Assembly (NCBI GenBank): GCA_002746795.1
Contig: PDQY01000039.1
Coordinates: forward strand, 1-39,321
Length of the DNA stretch: 39,321 nt
Direction of reading: 5' to 3'
Origin: Chloroflexota bacterium
Lineage (GTDB): Bacteria; Chloroflexota; Anaerolineae; Promineifilales; Promineifilaceae
The notes under the pieces were generated by a model. The model searched no databases. It was not told the origin of the DNA and saw only the letters and a list, made by a program, of their open reading frames with translations. Position numbers and translations under genes: made by a program. Shown in pieces: positions 27,376 to 36,329 of this stretch. How positions within the stretch are numbered: the stretch's first letter is position 1; the number at the start of each line of letters is the position of its first letter.

Positions 27376-28908
27376 ATGCACGCAGCAGATTTATTGAATA
27401 AACGAGCGTTGTTGACACCAAATCGTGAAGCGCTGCTATTTACCGACAGCGGCGAACGGTTCAGTTACGCTGCACTCAACGAACGCGCCAACAAAGCAGC
27501 TCACTTCTTGCGTGACAAATGTGGCGTCCAACCAGGAGATCGCGTCTCCATTTTGGCCCACAACAGTGTGGTCTACATCGACCTGCTTTACGGAGTCGCC
27601 AAAATTGAGGCTATCCTGGTACCGTTGAACTGGCGGCTGGTGGCGGCAGAACTCACCTACATAGTCAATGATTGTGCGCCAAAAGTATTGCTTTGTGACC
27701 CAGATTTTGTCGAAACGCTGACCCAAATGCAGCCCAACATCCAGGTTGAGCAACTCGTCAGCCTGAACGGTGCTGAGATCGAGGGAGCGCTTTCGTATGA
27801 GGATGAGTTGGCACAAGCCGAAAGTAGTGAACCAGAACGGCCGTTATCCCTCAACGGTGAATCCCCCCACTGCATCCTCTACACCTCCGGCACCACCGGC
27901 CAGCCCAAAGGAGCCATCATTCCACAGCGCCAGGTTCTTTGGAACATTCTCAACACGGCAGCAAGCTGGGGACTGACAGAGCATGACGTGTCACCAGTCT
28001 TTACCCCCCTCTTTCATGCTGGTGGTCTGTTTGCCTTCTTGACCCCCCTGCTATACTTGGGCGGTCGCCTAGTCTTGTCCAAAGGCTTCGACCCAGAAAA
28101 CACACTAGACATCATCCTCAAAGAAAAATGCACCGTCATTTTAGGCGTCCCTACCCTCTTTCAAATGTGGCTCGACGCCCCCAACTTCCAGGAGCTTGAT
28201 TTCAGCCATGTCCACTTCTTCATCAGCGGTGGCGCACCCTGCCCACCCTCGCTCATGGAAAAATGGCGCGAGTGCAAAAACATCATTTTTCGCCAGGGCT
28301 ATGGCCTCACCGAAGTCGGCCCCAACTGCTTCAGCATGACCGATGATGATTCAATACCCAAGACAGGCAGCGTAGGCCGCCCCATCTTCCACAGCGACAT
28401 GCGGCTGGTAGATGAGCAAGGCAATGACGTAGCGGTAGGACACACTGGCGAACTGCTCATCAAAGGCCCCCACGTCTGTACCGGGTATTGGCACAATCCT
28501 GAAGCCACAGCCACAGCACTGGTCGATGGTTGGTTCCACACGGGTGACACCGCCCGCATGGACGAAGATGGCTTCTACACCATCGTTGGGCGTGCTAAAG
28601 ACATGATCATCAGCGGCGGAGAAAACGTTTATGCTGCTGAGGTAGAAGCGGTTTTCCTGGAGCATCCGGCCGTTTCTGGGGCAGCACTCATCGGTAAACC
28701 ACACAAAAAATGGGGAGAAGTCGGGCTGATGGTGGTCATCACCGAGAAAGGCCACAGCGTGACCGCAGAAACACTCATCGACTACTGCCACCAACGGTTG
28801 GCTCGCTACAAAACCCCCAAAGAAGTCATCTTCGCAGAAGAACTACCCTATTCGCCTTACGGCAAAGTGCAGAAGAACAAACTGCGAGAGAAATATTTGG
28901 AATCGTGA
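27376..28908 (+). CDS. AMP-dependent acyl-CoA synthetase 2
   Basis: 'ILYTSGTTGQPKGAIIPQ', 'GYGLTEVGPN', 'GWFHTGDTARMDEDGFYTIVGRAKDMIISGGENVYAAEVE', 'YGKVQKNKLREKYL'. Confidence 0.93.
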   Translation: MHAADLLNKRALLTPNREALLFTDSGERFSYAALNERANKAAHFLRDKCGVQPGDRVSILAHNSVVYIDLLYGVAKIEAILVPLNWRLVAAELTYIVNDCAPKVLLCDPDFVETLTQMQPNIQVEQLVSLNGAEIEGALSYEDELAQAESSEPERPLSLNGESPHCILYTSGTTGQPKGAIIPQRQVLWNILNTAASWGLTEHDVSPVFTPLFHAGGLFAFLTPLLYLGGRLVLSKGFDPENTLDIILKEKCTVILGVPTLFQMWLDAPNFQELDFSHVHFFISGGAPCPPSLMEKWRECKNIIFRQGYGLTEVGPNCFSMTDDDSIPKTGSVGRPIFHSDMRLVDEQGNDVAVGHTGELLIKGPHVCTGYWHNPEATATALVDGWFHTGDTARMDEDGFYTIVGRAKDMIISGGENVYAAEVEAVFLEHPAVSGAALIGKPHKKWGEVGLMVVITEKGHSVTAETLIDYCHQRLARYKTPKEVIFAEELPYSPYGKVQKNKLREKYLES

Positions 28909-28965
28909 AGCGTAAAACGTGCCGCGTAAACCAACCATGACGCAGCACCCCTCACGCATGACGAA

Positions 28966-30039
28966 ATGGAGAAAATGATGAACGTACCCACAATTCCAGG
29001 CATATCGGCAAAAACAATCACCACCGACCGCATCACCACGCGCGTGTTGTTCAGCGGACCAGAAAATAGCATCCCTGTGCTATTTTTGCACGGCAACCTC
29101 TCGTCAGCCACATGGTGGGAAGAGACGATGGTCAATCTGCCCGCTAGTTTTCGGGGCATTGCCCCAGACCAGCGCGGTTTTGGTGAGGCTGAGGCAGCTA
29201 AAAAAGTAGATGCCACCCGTGGCGCCGGTGATTGGGCGGACGACATTTTGGCGCTGCTAGACAATCTTGGTATCCAACAAGCTCATATCGTGGGCAATTC
29301 TTTGGGCGGCAATGTCGTTTGGCGGCTGCTGATGGACGCCCCCGAAAAATTCTTATCTGCTGTCCTGGTAGACCCAGGGTCTCCTTACGGTTTTGGCGGC
29401 GTCAAGGGGATCGATGGCACACCTTGCTATGATGATTTTGCTGGTTCTGGCGGTGGTCTTTCCAATCCAGAGCTAATCAAACGCATAGCAGCCGGAGATA
29501 TGAGTACCGACAGTCTCTTCTCGCCCCGCTCGGCTCTGCGTACCATTGTAGTCAAACCACCCTTTATCCCTGAACGGGAAGAGGCACTGTTGCTGTCGAT
29601 GTTCACCACCCATATCGGCGAGCAAGATGTGCCAGGTGATTCAGTGCCATCGCCTAACTGGCCCCATATGGCACCAGGCAAATGGGGGGCGACCAATGCC
29701 CTCTCACCCAAATACGCTGGTGATGTCCGCAAAATCATCACCAGCGAACCGAAAACCAACGTGCTTTGGATCCGAGGCAGTCATGATCTAGCCGTGTCAG
29801 ATCAGGCGGCATCTGACCCAGCCACGGTAGGAGCAATGGGCGCACTGCCCGGCTATCCTGGACCAGACGTGTATCCGGCACAACCTATGCTGCAACAAAC
29901 TCGAGACATTCTCGAAAAATATGCGGCTGCTGGCGGAGCCTACAAGGAGGTGGTCATTGAAGAGGCAGGCCACATTCCCTATATCGAAAAACCAGAGGAG
30001 TTTAACAAGCATTTTCATGCGTTTATCAGTGGGCAGTAA
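28966..30039 (+). CDS. Alpha/beta-fold hydrolase (Ser nucleophile)
   Basis: 'PVLFLHGNLSSATWW', 'GIAPDQRGFGEA', nucleophile elbow 'HIVGNSLGGNVVWRL', C-terminal 'VVIEEAGHIPYIEKPEEF'. Confidence 0.9.
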   Translation: MEKMMNVPTIPGISAKTITTDRITTRVLFSGPENSIPVLFLHGNLSSATWWEETMVNLPASFRGIAPDQRGFGEAEAAKKVDATRGAGDWADDILALLDNLGIQQAHIVGNSLGGNVVWRLLMDAPEKFLSAVLVDPGSPYGFGGVKGIDGTPCYDDFAGSGGGLSNPELIKRIAAGDMSTDSLFSPRSALRTIVVKPPFIPEREEALLLSMFTTHIGEQDVPGDSVPSPNWPHMAPGKWGATNALSPKYAGDVRKIITSEPKTNVLWIRGSHDLAVSDQAASDPATVGAMGALPGYPGPDVYPAQPMLQQTRDILEKYAAAGGAYKEVVIEEAGHIPYIEKPEEFNKHFHAFISGQ

Positions 30040-30101
30040 CCAGTATTCCAGGTTGTGTAAACCGATCACCAAATACTGGCCACCGAATACCGGAGAGAAA
30101 A

Positions 30102-31364
30102 ATGACCAAACGAAAATTAAGCAGAGGGGTCGCTGTTGTCGGGGCTGGGATGAGCCAGTTTGGGGCATTCCCAGAGAAAACAACGCGTGATTTATTTGTG
30201 GAAGCGTTTCAGGATATGAGAGCTTCTGTGGACAAAGGGCTGGTGCCCCATGACATTGAAGCGTTGTACCTTGGCAATTACAGCAGTGATTTATTTGAAG
30301 GCCAGGGGCACACCGCTCCCATTATGGCAGATTGGGTGGGCTTAACGCCGCGTCCTGCTACGCGCATTGAAGATGCCTGCGCCAGTTCTGGGGTGGCTTT
30401 ACGCCAGGGATTGCTGGCTGTGGCCTCAGGTGCGTACGATGTTGTCTTGGTTGGCGGCATTGAGAAAATGAACAATCTGCCCATCGCTGAAGTGACTGAG
30501 GCGTTGGCGACTGCTGGCGACATTTTGTATGAAATTCCAGCCGGGTTTACCTTCCCTGGCTTTTACGCCACGATGGCGACGGCCTACATGCACAAATACG
30601 GGGCAGTGCCAGAAGCGTTGATGCACGTGGCTAAGAAAAATCATGATAATGGCGCCTTGAATGCCAAAGCGCAGTTCAACAGCACCATCGCCAAGGTGAT
30701 GGCTGCCAAGCAGCGCAGCGCAGAGAAAAAAGGGCGTCCCATTCCTACTTGGGAAAATGAAATGGCGTTCCTGCATGATGACCGAGCCAACCCGATGATT
30801 GCCTGGCCGCTGCGTTTGTTCGATTGCTCGCCAGTGACGGATGGAGCAACGGCCGTTCTCCTGGTTAGCGAAGCAATTGCCAAACAATACACAGATGATC
30901 CCGTTTACATCATCGGCTCTGGACAGGCCAGTGATGGTGCCCTGCACGACCGCCCCGACCTGACCAGCATCGGAGCCGCCAAACGAGCCAGTCAAATGGC
31001 CTACGACATGGCAGGCGTCAATGCCAACGACATCAAAATCGCCGAAGTCCACGACTGTTTCACTATTGCCGAAATCATTGCCACCGAAGACCTGGGCTTT
31101 TTTGCGCCAGGCCAGGGCCATAAAGCCGCGCAAGAAGGGCTTACTGCCCGTTATGGCCCCAAACCAATCAACACCTCTGGCGGCTTGAAGTCAAAAGGGC
31201 ATCCGGTCGGCGCTTCAGGCGCGGGGCAAGCGGTGGAAATCTTCAAGCAAATGCGCCGTCAGGCAGGCAGCCGGCAGGTAGACCGGGACATCGATTTAGC
31301 ACTCACCCACAATGTCGGCGGCACAGGGCAAACGGCCGTTGTTCACATTTACGAGAGGAGATAG
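30102..31364 (+). CDS. SCP2-type thiolase / acetyl-CoA acetyltransferase-like
   Basis: 'EDACASSGVALRQGLLAVASGAYDVVLVGGIEKM', 'EVHDCFTIAEI', 'GGLKSKGHPVGASGAGQAVEI', C-terminal 'HNVGGTGQTAVVHIYER'. Confidence 0.9.
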   Translation: MTKRKLSRGVAVVGAGMSQFGAFPEKTTRDLFVEAFQDMRASVDKGLVPHDIEALYLGNYSSDLFEGQGHTAPIMADWVGLTPRPATRIEDACASSGVALRQGLLAVASGAYDVVLVGGIEKMNNLPIAEVTEALATAGDILYEIPAGFTFPGFYATMATAYMHKYGAVPEALMHVAKKNHDNGALNAKAQFNSTIAKVMAAKQRSAEKKGRPIPTWENEMAFLHDDRANPMIAWPLRLFDCSPVTDGATAVLLVSEAIAKQYTDDPVYIIGSGQASDGALHDRPDLTSIGAAKRASQMAYDMAGVNANDIKIAEVHDCFTIAEIIATEDLGFFAPGQGHKAAQEGLTARYGPKPINTSGGLKSKGHPVGASGAGQAVEIFKQMRRQAGSRQVDRDIDLALTHNVGGTGQTAVVHIYERR

Positions 31365-31423
31365 TCAGGCAGTCAGCCAGTCAGGTCGTCATAACCAACC
31401 GACTACAATTAAAGGATTGAATT

Positions 31424-31849
31424 ATGAATGATAGAGCATTTAATGAACATTCTTTCCAGGCATATTTAAGCGAAGGCAAATTGATGGGCTCGCGGAGCAA
31501 AGCGACGGGCAAAATTTACGTACCGCCCCGCCCGCTAGACCCAGAAACCCACAGTGATGAGATGGAGTGGGTTGAGCTATCGGGCGCAGGTGAACTATCA
31601 GCCTTCACGGCCGTTTTCATTGGCCCGACTGCCATGATCGAAGCAGGTTACAACCGCAACAATCCTTATATGAGCGGCATCGTCAAGTTGGCAGAAGGTC
31701 CGTTTGTCAGTGCCCAAATCTTAGGGCTAGACGCGGCTTCGCCAGACATCAACGCGATTGGCACCCCGTTAACCGTGCAGTACATTGACCGCAGTGAAGG
31801 TGAAGAGAAACGAACCTTTTTAGCTTTTACCGCATCACAACCAGATTGA
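31424..31849 (+). CDS. DUF35/OB-fold acyl-CoA-associated protein, apparently lacking the zinc-ribbon cysteines
   Basis: Position after thiolase; 'LSEGKLMGSRSKATGKIYVPPRPLDPETH' aligns with DUF35 'L.G.RC..CG..Y.PPR..C..C'; 'EWVELSGAGELSAFTAVFIGP'. Confidence 0.75.
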   Translation: MNDRAFNEHSFQAYLSEGKLMGSRSKATGKIYVPPRPLDPETHSDEMEWVELSGAGELSAFTAVFIGPTAMIEAGYNRNNPYMSGIVKLAEGPFVSAQILGLDAASPDINAIGTPLTVQYIDRSEGEEKRTFLAFTASQPD

Positions 31850-31863
31850 TACAAGACACCAAA

Positions 31864-31992
31864 ATGGGTGAAGAAGGCCTACGAAAACTGCATTCTTACT
31901 TAGAAATCATTGCCAATCAGATTCCCCAGGCTGAGTTTGCCGTGATACCGGGAACAGGGCAGGCTGCCTTGTGGGGAAAATCGGAGGAATAA
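31864..31992 (+). CDS. Possible 42-aa small ORF overlapping the 5' end of the called ACS3 ORF
   Basis: MGEEGLRKLHSYLEIIANQIPQAEFAVIPGTGQAALWGKSEE*; stop 2 bp before ATG 31995, with 'ggaggaataagg' between; below the 60-aa ORF-track cutoff. Confidence 0.35.
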   Translation: MGEEGLRKLHSYLEIIANQIPQAEFAVIPGTGQAALWGKSEE

Positions 31993-31994
31993 GG

Positions 31995-33530
31995 ATGTAT
32001 CATTTTGATTGGATCAAACGACATGCAGAACGCACGCCAGAGAAGTTGGCTTTGGTCGATGCAGCCACAGGTCAACAGTGGACTTATGCAGGGTTAAACG
32101 GCCGTTCTAACCGTCTCGCCTCTTTCTTCAAAACTAAACTGGGCATCCAGCCAGGGGATCGCATCTCCATCCTGGCACAAAACAGCGCCGACTACTTTGT
32201 AGTGCTGTTCGCTTGCAGCAAAATCGGTGCCATCCTCAACACCCTCAACTGGCGGTTGGCGGTGCCTGAGTTGGCCTACATCCTCACCGACTGCACCCCA
32301 CGGGTCATCATCTACGAGCCAGACTTTGAAACGGCCGTTTCTCAACTGCTGCCCCAAACCACCATCGAAGCCACTGTTTGCCTGGGCGATACTGCGTTGG
32401 CTGATGGCTGGAACTACACAGACGCTTTAGCGGCTGGCGCTCCCGCTGATTTTGATAGACCTCGCCTCAGCTACGACGACATCTGGGCCATTTTATACAC
32501 CTCCGGCACCACTGGACGACCCAAAGGCGCCCAAGTGACCTATGGCAATTTCTTCTACAACGCGGTGGGCATGGGGTGCGCCATTGATTTAACGTCACAA
32601 GATGTCAATCTCAACGTGCTGCCCACTTTCCATGCAGGTGGGTTAGGGCTTTATGCTGGCCCTATTTTCCATGCAGGCGGTACACTCATCAGCATGCGTA
32701 CCTTTGATCCGGGCAAACTGTTAGCGCTCATCGAAGAATGGCAGGTAAGCGTAATGCTGTTGGTGCCCGCTATTTACCTGGCGCTCTCCCAGTTCCCAGA
32801 TTTTGCGCAACATGACCTTTCAAGTGTGCGTCATTGGGGCAGCGGCGGCTCATCTCTGCCACCCAATCTAGTTCACGCCTTTGCTGAAAAAGGGATCATC
32901 ATTCAACAAGGCTTTGGGATGACGGAAACTGGGCCAACTGTTTTCATCATCGACAAAGAGAATGCGGTGCGCAAAGCAGGATCCGTGGGCAAACCAGTGT
33001 TACACACCGACGTGAGCATCCGTGACCGACAGGGCCAGGTACTTGGTCCAAATGAAGTAGGCGAACTGTGCATTCGCGGTGGAAACGTGACCACCGGCTA
33101 CTGGAATCTTCCCGACGCCACAGCCGAAGCGCTAAACGATGGCTGGCTTCACTCTGGTGACGCCGCCATGATGGATGACGAAGGATTCTATTACATCGTG
33201 GATCGTTGGAAAGATATGTTCATCTCCGGTGGCGAGAATGTGTACCCGGCCGAGGTGGAGAATGTGATTTACCAGCATCCGGCAGTAGCAGAAACGGCCG
33301 TTATCGGGGTACCTCATCCCAAATGGCAAGAGACTGGACGCGCTCTCATCGTCCTCAAAGCAGAACAAACCGCCACCGAGGCAGAAATCATCGACTTTTG
33401 CCAGGGCAAACTGGCTCGCTACAAGATTCCCAAGTCAGTTGTCTTTCTCGATAAACCATTGCCGCGCACAGCTGCGGGCAAGGTGTTAAAGCGCGAACTG
33501 CGGGAAACGTATGGAGAAGAAAGAGCATGA
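31995..33530 (+). CDS. AMP-dependent acyl-CoA synthetase 3
   Basis: 'ILYTSGTTGRPKGAQVTY', 'GFGMTETGPT', 'GWLHSGDAAMMDDEGFYYIVDRWKDMFISGGENVYPAEVE', 'AAGKVLKRELRETY'. Confidence 0.93.
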   Translation: MYHFDWIKRHAERTPEKLALVDAATGQQWTYAGLNGRSNRLASFFKTKLGIQPGDRISILAQNSADYFVVLFACSKIGAILNTLNWRLAVPELAYILTDCTPRVIIYEPDFETAVSQLLPQTTIEATVCLGDTALADGWNYTDALAAGAPADFDRPRLSYDDIWAILYTSGTTGRPKGAQVTYGNFFYNAVGMGCAIDLTSQDVNLNVLPTFHAGGLGLYAGPIFHAGGTLISMRTFDPGKLLALIEEWQVSVMLLVPAIYLALSQFPDFAQHDLSSVRHWGSGGSSLPPNLVHAFAEKGIIIQQGFGMTETGPTVFIIDKENAVRKAGSVGKPVLHTDVSIRDRQGQVLGPNEVGELCIRGGNVTTGYWNLPDATAEALNDGWLHSGDAAMMDDEGFYYIVDRWKDMFISGGENVYPAEVENVIYQHPAVAETAVIGVPHPKWQETGRALIVLKAEQTATEAEIIDFCQGKLARYKIPKSVVFLDKPLPRTAAGKVLKRELRETYGEERA

Positions 33531-33575
33531 TGAACGCGGAATCGGTCATCGTTCCTCATGCATCATTTGATATTT

Positions 33576-33953
33576 ATGAAGATTGGACAGGTAATCACAG
33601 AAACAAAAGTATTTACGCAAGCGGAGTTTGATGCCTTTGCGCAGTTGAGCCGGGATGATAACCCCATTCATGTGGATGCAGCTTTTGCAGCGCGGACGCG
33701 ATTTGGGCGCACGGTGGCACACGGCATGCTTTTGTACAGCACCATTTGCGGTGTCCTGAGCCGCCATTTTCCCGGCGCGGTACAGCTAGAACAACAATTC
33801 ATGTTTCCAGCCCCCACTTTTGCTGAGGAACGGATGGAAATTCGCCTTCAAGTCGAGGAAAAATCAGCCAAGCGAGTGTTGGTGATGACCCAAATCTTGA
33901 ATGAAGCAGGCAAATTAACCTGTGACGGAGCGTGTGTGCTGGCTTATGGCTAA
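33576..33953 (+). CDS. MaoC-family (R)-specific enoyl-CoA hydratase
   Basis: 'FDAFAQLSRDDNPIHVDAAFAARTRFGRTVAHGML' canonical hydratase-2 motif. Confidence 0.9.
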   Translation: MKIGQVITETKVFTQAEFDAFAQLSRDDNPIHVDAAFAARTRFGRTVAHGMLLYSTICGVLSRHFPGAVQLEQQFMFPAPTFAEERMEIRLQVEEKSAKRVLVMTQILNEAGKLTCDGACVLAYG

Positions 33954-34287
33954 TTTAATGTTACATGACACGGTTGAGCAAGCGGCAGTGCTCACCTTGA
34001 ACCGCCCCATCACCACAGAAGAAGCTGTCGCCTGGAGGCTGGCAAGCCGAATCGTGTCTGCGGCTGAGATTCGGCAAAAAGCAGTTCAGTTAGCGCAGAA
34101 AATCGCCAGCATGAAACCGGGCAGCATCCGCCACAGCAAACGCCTGCTCAACCCCAATCGGCAGAAAATTAGAGCGTTGTTAAACACAGAGCTACCCCCC
34201 TTCCTGCAGCACATCGTGGCGGGGGAAGGCATTGGCAGCCCTTGTGATTATGTCAACAAAAGCAGGGCAAAACAGGAATCAACATGA
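33946..34287 (+). pseudogene. Enoyl-CoA hydratase/isomerase (crotonase) with large in-frame internal deletion; remnant or miniprotein
   Basis: N-terminal 'VEQAAVLTLNRP' joined directly to C-terminal-type 'ITTEEAVAWRLASRIVSAAEIRQKAVQLAQKIASMKPGSIRHSKRLL'; core with the active site is absent. Confidence 0.7.
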
Positions 34288-34694
34288 AAGGATTAAACAT
34301 TGGTCAACAAGCCTCTGCCAGCCGCATTTTCACAGCAGCAGATGTCGCCCAATACCAGGCTTTAGCGGGTGATGTGGGGTTACATTTTGGCATGGCAGGA
34401 GAAACAGCCACTTCAACCTCGCTCAAAGTCGCCATTCCTGGCCCCCTCCTCGCTGGCATGTTTTCTGATTTATTAGGCACCAAGCTGCCAGGGCGTGGCA
34501 CCAATTGGCTCAAACAACAACTACAATACCCCACAGCCGCTCACGTGGGCGATGAAATTACAGCAACTGTAGAGATCACCCGGCTGCGCCCAGAAAAAGA
34601 ACTTGTGAATTTACGAACCACCTGCACCACTCAAGCAGGGAACATCGTTTGTGCCGGGGAAGCCCTGGTCCTGGTCAAAGACCTGGAATCATAA
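34284..34694 (+). CDS. Divergent MaoC-like hotdog protein
   Basis: 'FTAADVAQYQALAGDVGLHFG...VAIPGPLLAGMFSDLLGTKLPGRGTNWLKQQLQYPTAAHVGDEITATVEI'. Confidence 0.75.
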   Translation: MKGLNIGQQASASRIFTAADVAQYQALAGDVGLHFGMAGETATSTSLKVAIPGPLLAGMFSDLLGTKLPGRGTNWLKQQLQYPTAAHVGDEITATVEITRLRPEKELVNLRTTCTTQAGNIVCAGEALVLVKDLES

Positions 34695-34849
34695 GGAGGC
34701 GAATATGTAAAAATGAACACATCAATAAAACCGCAGATTTTGCAGATTTCGCAGATTTTTCATGTGTCGCTTTGCGTCTTTGCATCTTTGCGTGAGTTTT
34801 TTAACAAACAAGAATGTTACCCAATTCCAATTATTCGGAGGAAAAAGAT

Positions 34850-36328
34850 ATGAAAAATCGTCAATATTTAATGATGTTGTTGTCCTTACTGCTGGTATTC
34901 GTCCTGGCACTAGCTGCGTGTGGTGGCGAACCTGCCGCTGAAGAACCAGCCGAAGAACCTGCTCCAACGGAAACGGTCGAACCGATGGCAGAAGAGGTTG
35001 AACCGGCAGCAGAAGAAGCTGAAGAGGCTGAACCAGTGGCTGAAGAGTCTGAATCGGTGGCAGAAGAAGCGGCTGAAACGGAAGCCCCTGCTGCTGAGGA
35101 AGAAGAGATGGCAGGAGACGGGGGAACGGCCGTTTGCGAAGAACCGGTCAAAGTTGGGCTGATCACTGACGTCACCGGTGACCTCTCCATCTACGGCGCC
35201 CACATGTTACGCAGCTTCCCTTACGGCATGGAATATGTGGCTGGTGCCCCTGGCGAAAAAGTGTCCGACGAACAGTGGACCTTCCAAATTGACGACTGTA
35301 CCGTCGAAATCTACATTCAAGATGACCAATCAGCCGCAGAAAACACCGCCACTGTAGCCCGTGAACTCATCGAAGTGGAAGATGTGGACATCTTGGTCGG
35401 CACCGTCAGCTCTAGTGCCACCGCCACGCTGCAAGAGCTGGCTCGTGAAAACAAGATTCCGCTCATCGTGGCTCCTGCCGCCGCCAACGACATCACCGGC
35501 GCCAACTTCAACGAATACACCTTCCGCACCAGCCGTAACAATTACCAAGATACAGTCAATCTGTGTGAATATTTAGTCCAGGATTACAGCACCTTCGTCC
35601 AAATCGCCCCAGATTACGCTTTTGGTTACGGTGGAGCAGCAGCATACCGTGATGCGTGTACCTTGTTTGGCGGCGAATTCGTCTCTGACGACATCTTTGC
35701 CCCAGCTGATACCACGGAGTTCACCCCCTACATGGAAGAAATACTAGATTCTGGGGCTGACGCATTCCTGGTGACGTGGGCAGGTGGTGGCTTTGTGCCA
35801 ATGATGCAAGCCGCCACCGATCTGGGCGTCCTTGACGAGATGAACATGGGTGCCAGCTTTGTCGATAATGTGGTCATGCCTGTCTTCTTTGGCAACAACA
35901 TTGGCAACACCAGCGGTATCATCTACCATTACACGGCTGCCGATAATGAAGTCAATGATTGGCTTGTCGCCAAGACAATGGAAAATGATGGCGTCCCACC
36001 TGACCTGTTCGATGCTGATGCCATGAATGCAGCACTGCTGTTTGGCAACGCCCTGCGTGCCACCGGCGGTGATGCCTCGGCTGATGCACTCATCAGCGCC
36101 ATGGAAGGTATGGAATTTGAAGGGCCGAAAGGCACCATCTACATCCGTCCCGAAGACCATGTAGCCATTCAAGATATGTACATTGTCACTTTAACCAATC
36201 TAGACGATCCCGAGTTCAAATTCTTTGATTACGTCGAAACGAACCGGCCCGATGTCCCCTGCTTATTGCCGGAAGAACTGCAAGATCGCTGTGGTGACCT
36301 GCCAATTGGCAGCTTAAGCGGCAAATAA
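34850..36328 (+). CDS. Liv-type ABC transporter substrate-binding lipoprotein
   Basis: Lipobox 'LVFVLALAACGGE'; Glu/Pro-rich linker; 'VKVGLITDVTGDLSIYGAHMLR', 'ILVGTVSSSATATLQELARENKIPLIVAPAAANDIT', 'YAFGYGGAAAYRD'. Confidence 0.9.
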   Translation: MKNRQYLMMLLSLLLVFVLALAACGGEPAAEEPAEEPAPTETVEPMAEEVEPAAEEAEEAEPVAEESESVAEEAAETEAPAAEEEEMAGDGGTAVCEEPVKVGLITDVTGDLSIYGAHMLRSFPYGMEYVAGAPGEKVSDEQWTFQIDDCTVEIYIQDDQSAAENTATVARELIEVEDVDILVGTVSSSATATLQELARENKIPLIVAPAAANDITGANFNEYTFRTSRNNYQDTVNLCEYLVQDYSTFVQIAPDYAFGYGGAAAYRDACTLFGGEFVSDDIFAPADTTEFTPYMEEILDSGADAFLVTWAGGGFVPMMQAATDLGVLDEMNMGASFVDNVVMPVFFGNNIGNTSGIIYHYTAADNEVNDWLVAKTMENDGVPPDLFDADAMNAALLFGNALRATGGDASADALISAMEGMEFEGPKGTIYIRPEDHVAIQDMYIVTLTNLDDPEFKFFDYVETNRPDVPCLLPEELQDRCGDLPIGSLSGK

Positions 36329-36329
36329 T

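Noticed and set aside
22638-30039. Canonical OleABCD long-chain olefin / beta-lactone pathway (KASIII-like, alpha/beta hydrolase, AMP ligase, SDR)
   Set aside because: The gene classes match superficially, but the hydrolase has a Ser nucleophile (GNSLGG) rather than the OleB Asp, the SDR is FabG-like rather than OleD-like, and both KASIII-like proteins lack the expected catalytic residues.
30426-31133. 235-aa minus-strand ORF opposite the thiolase
   Set aside because: Antisense to a strongly supported thiolase CDS; composition looks like a frame shadow.
34861-35203. Ser/Ala-rich and Phe/Arg-rich minus-strand ORFs opposite the LivJ-like linker
   Set aside because: Low-complexity antisense shadows of the GAA-rich linker.
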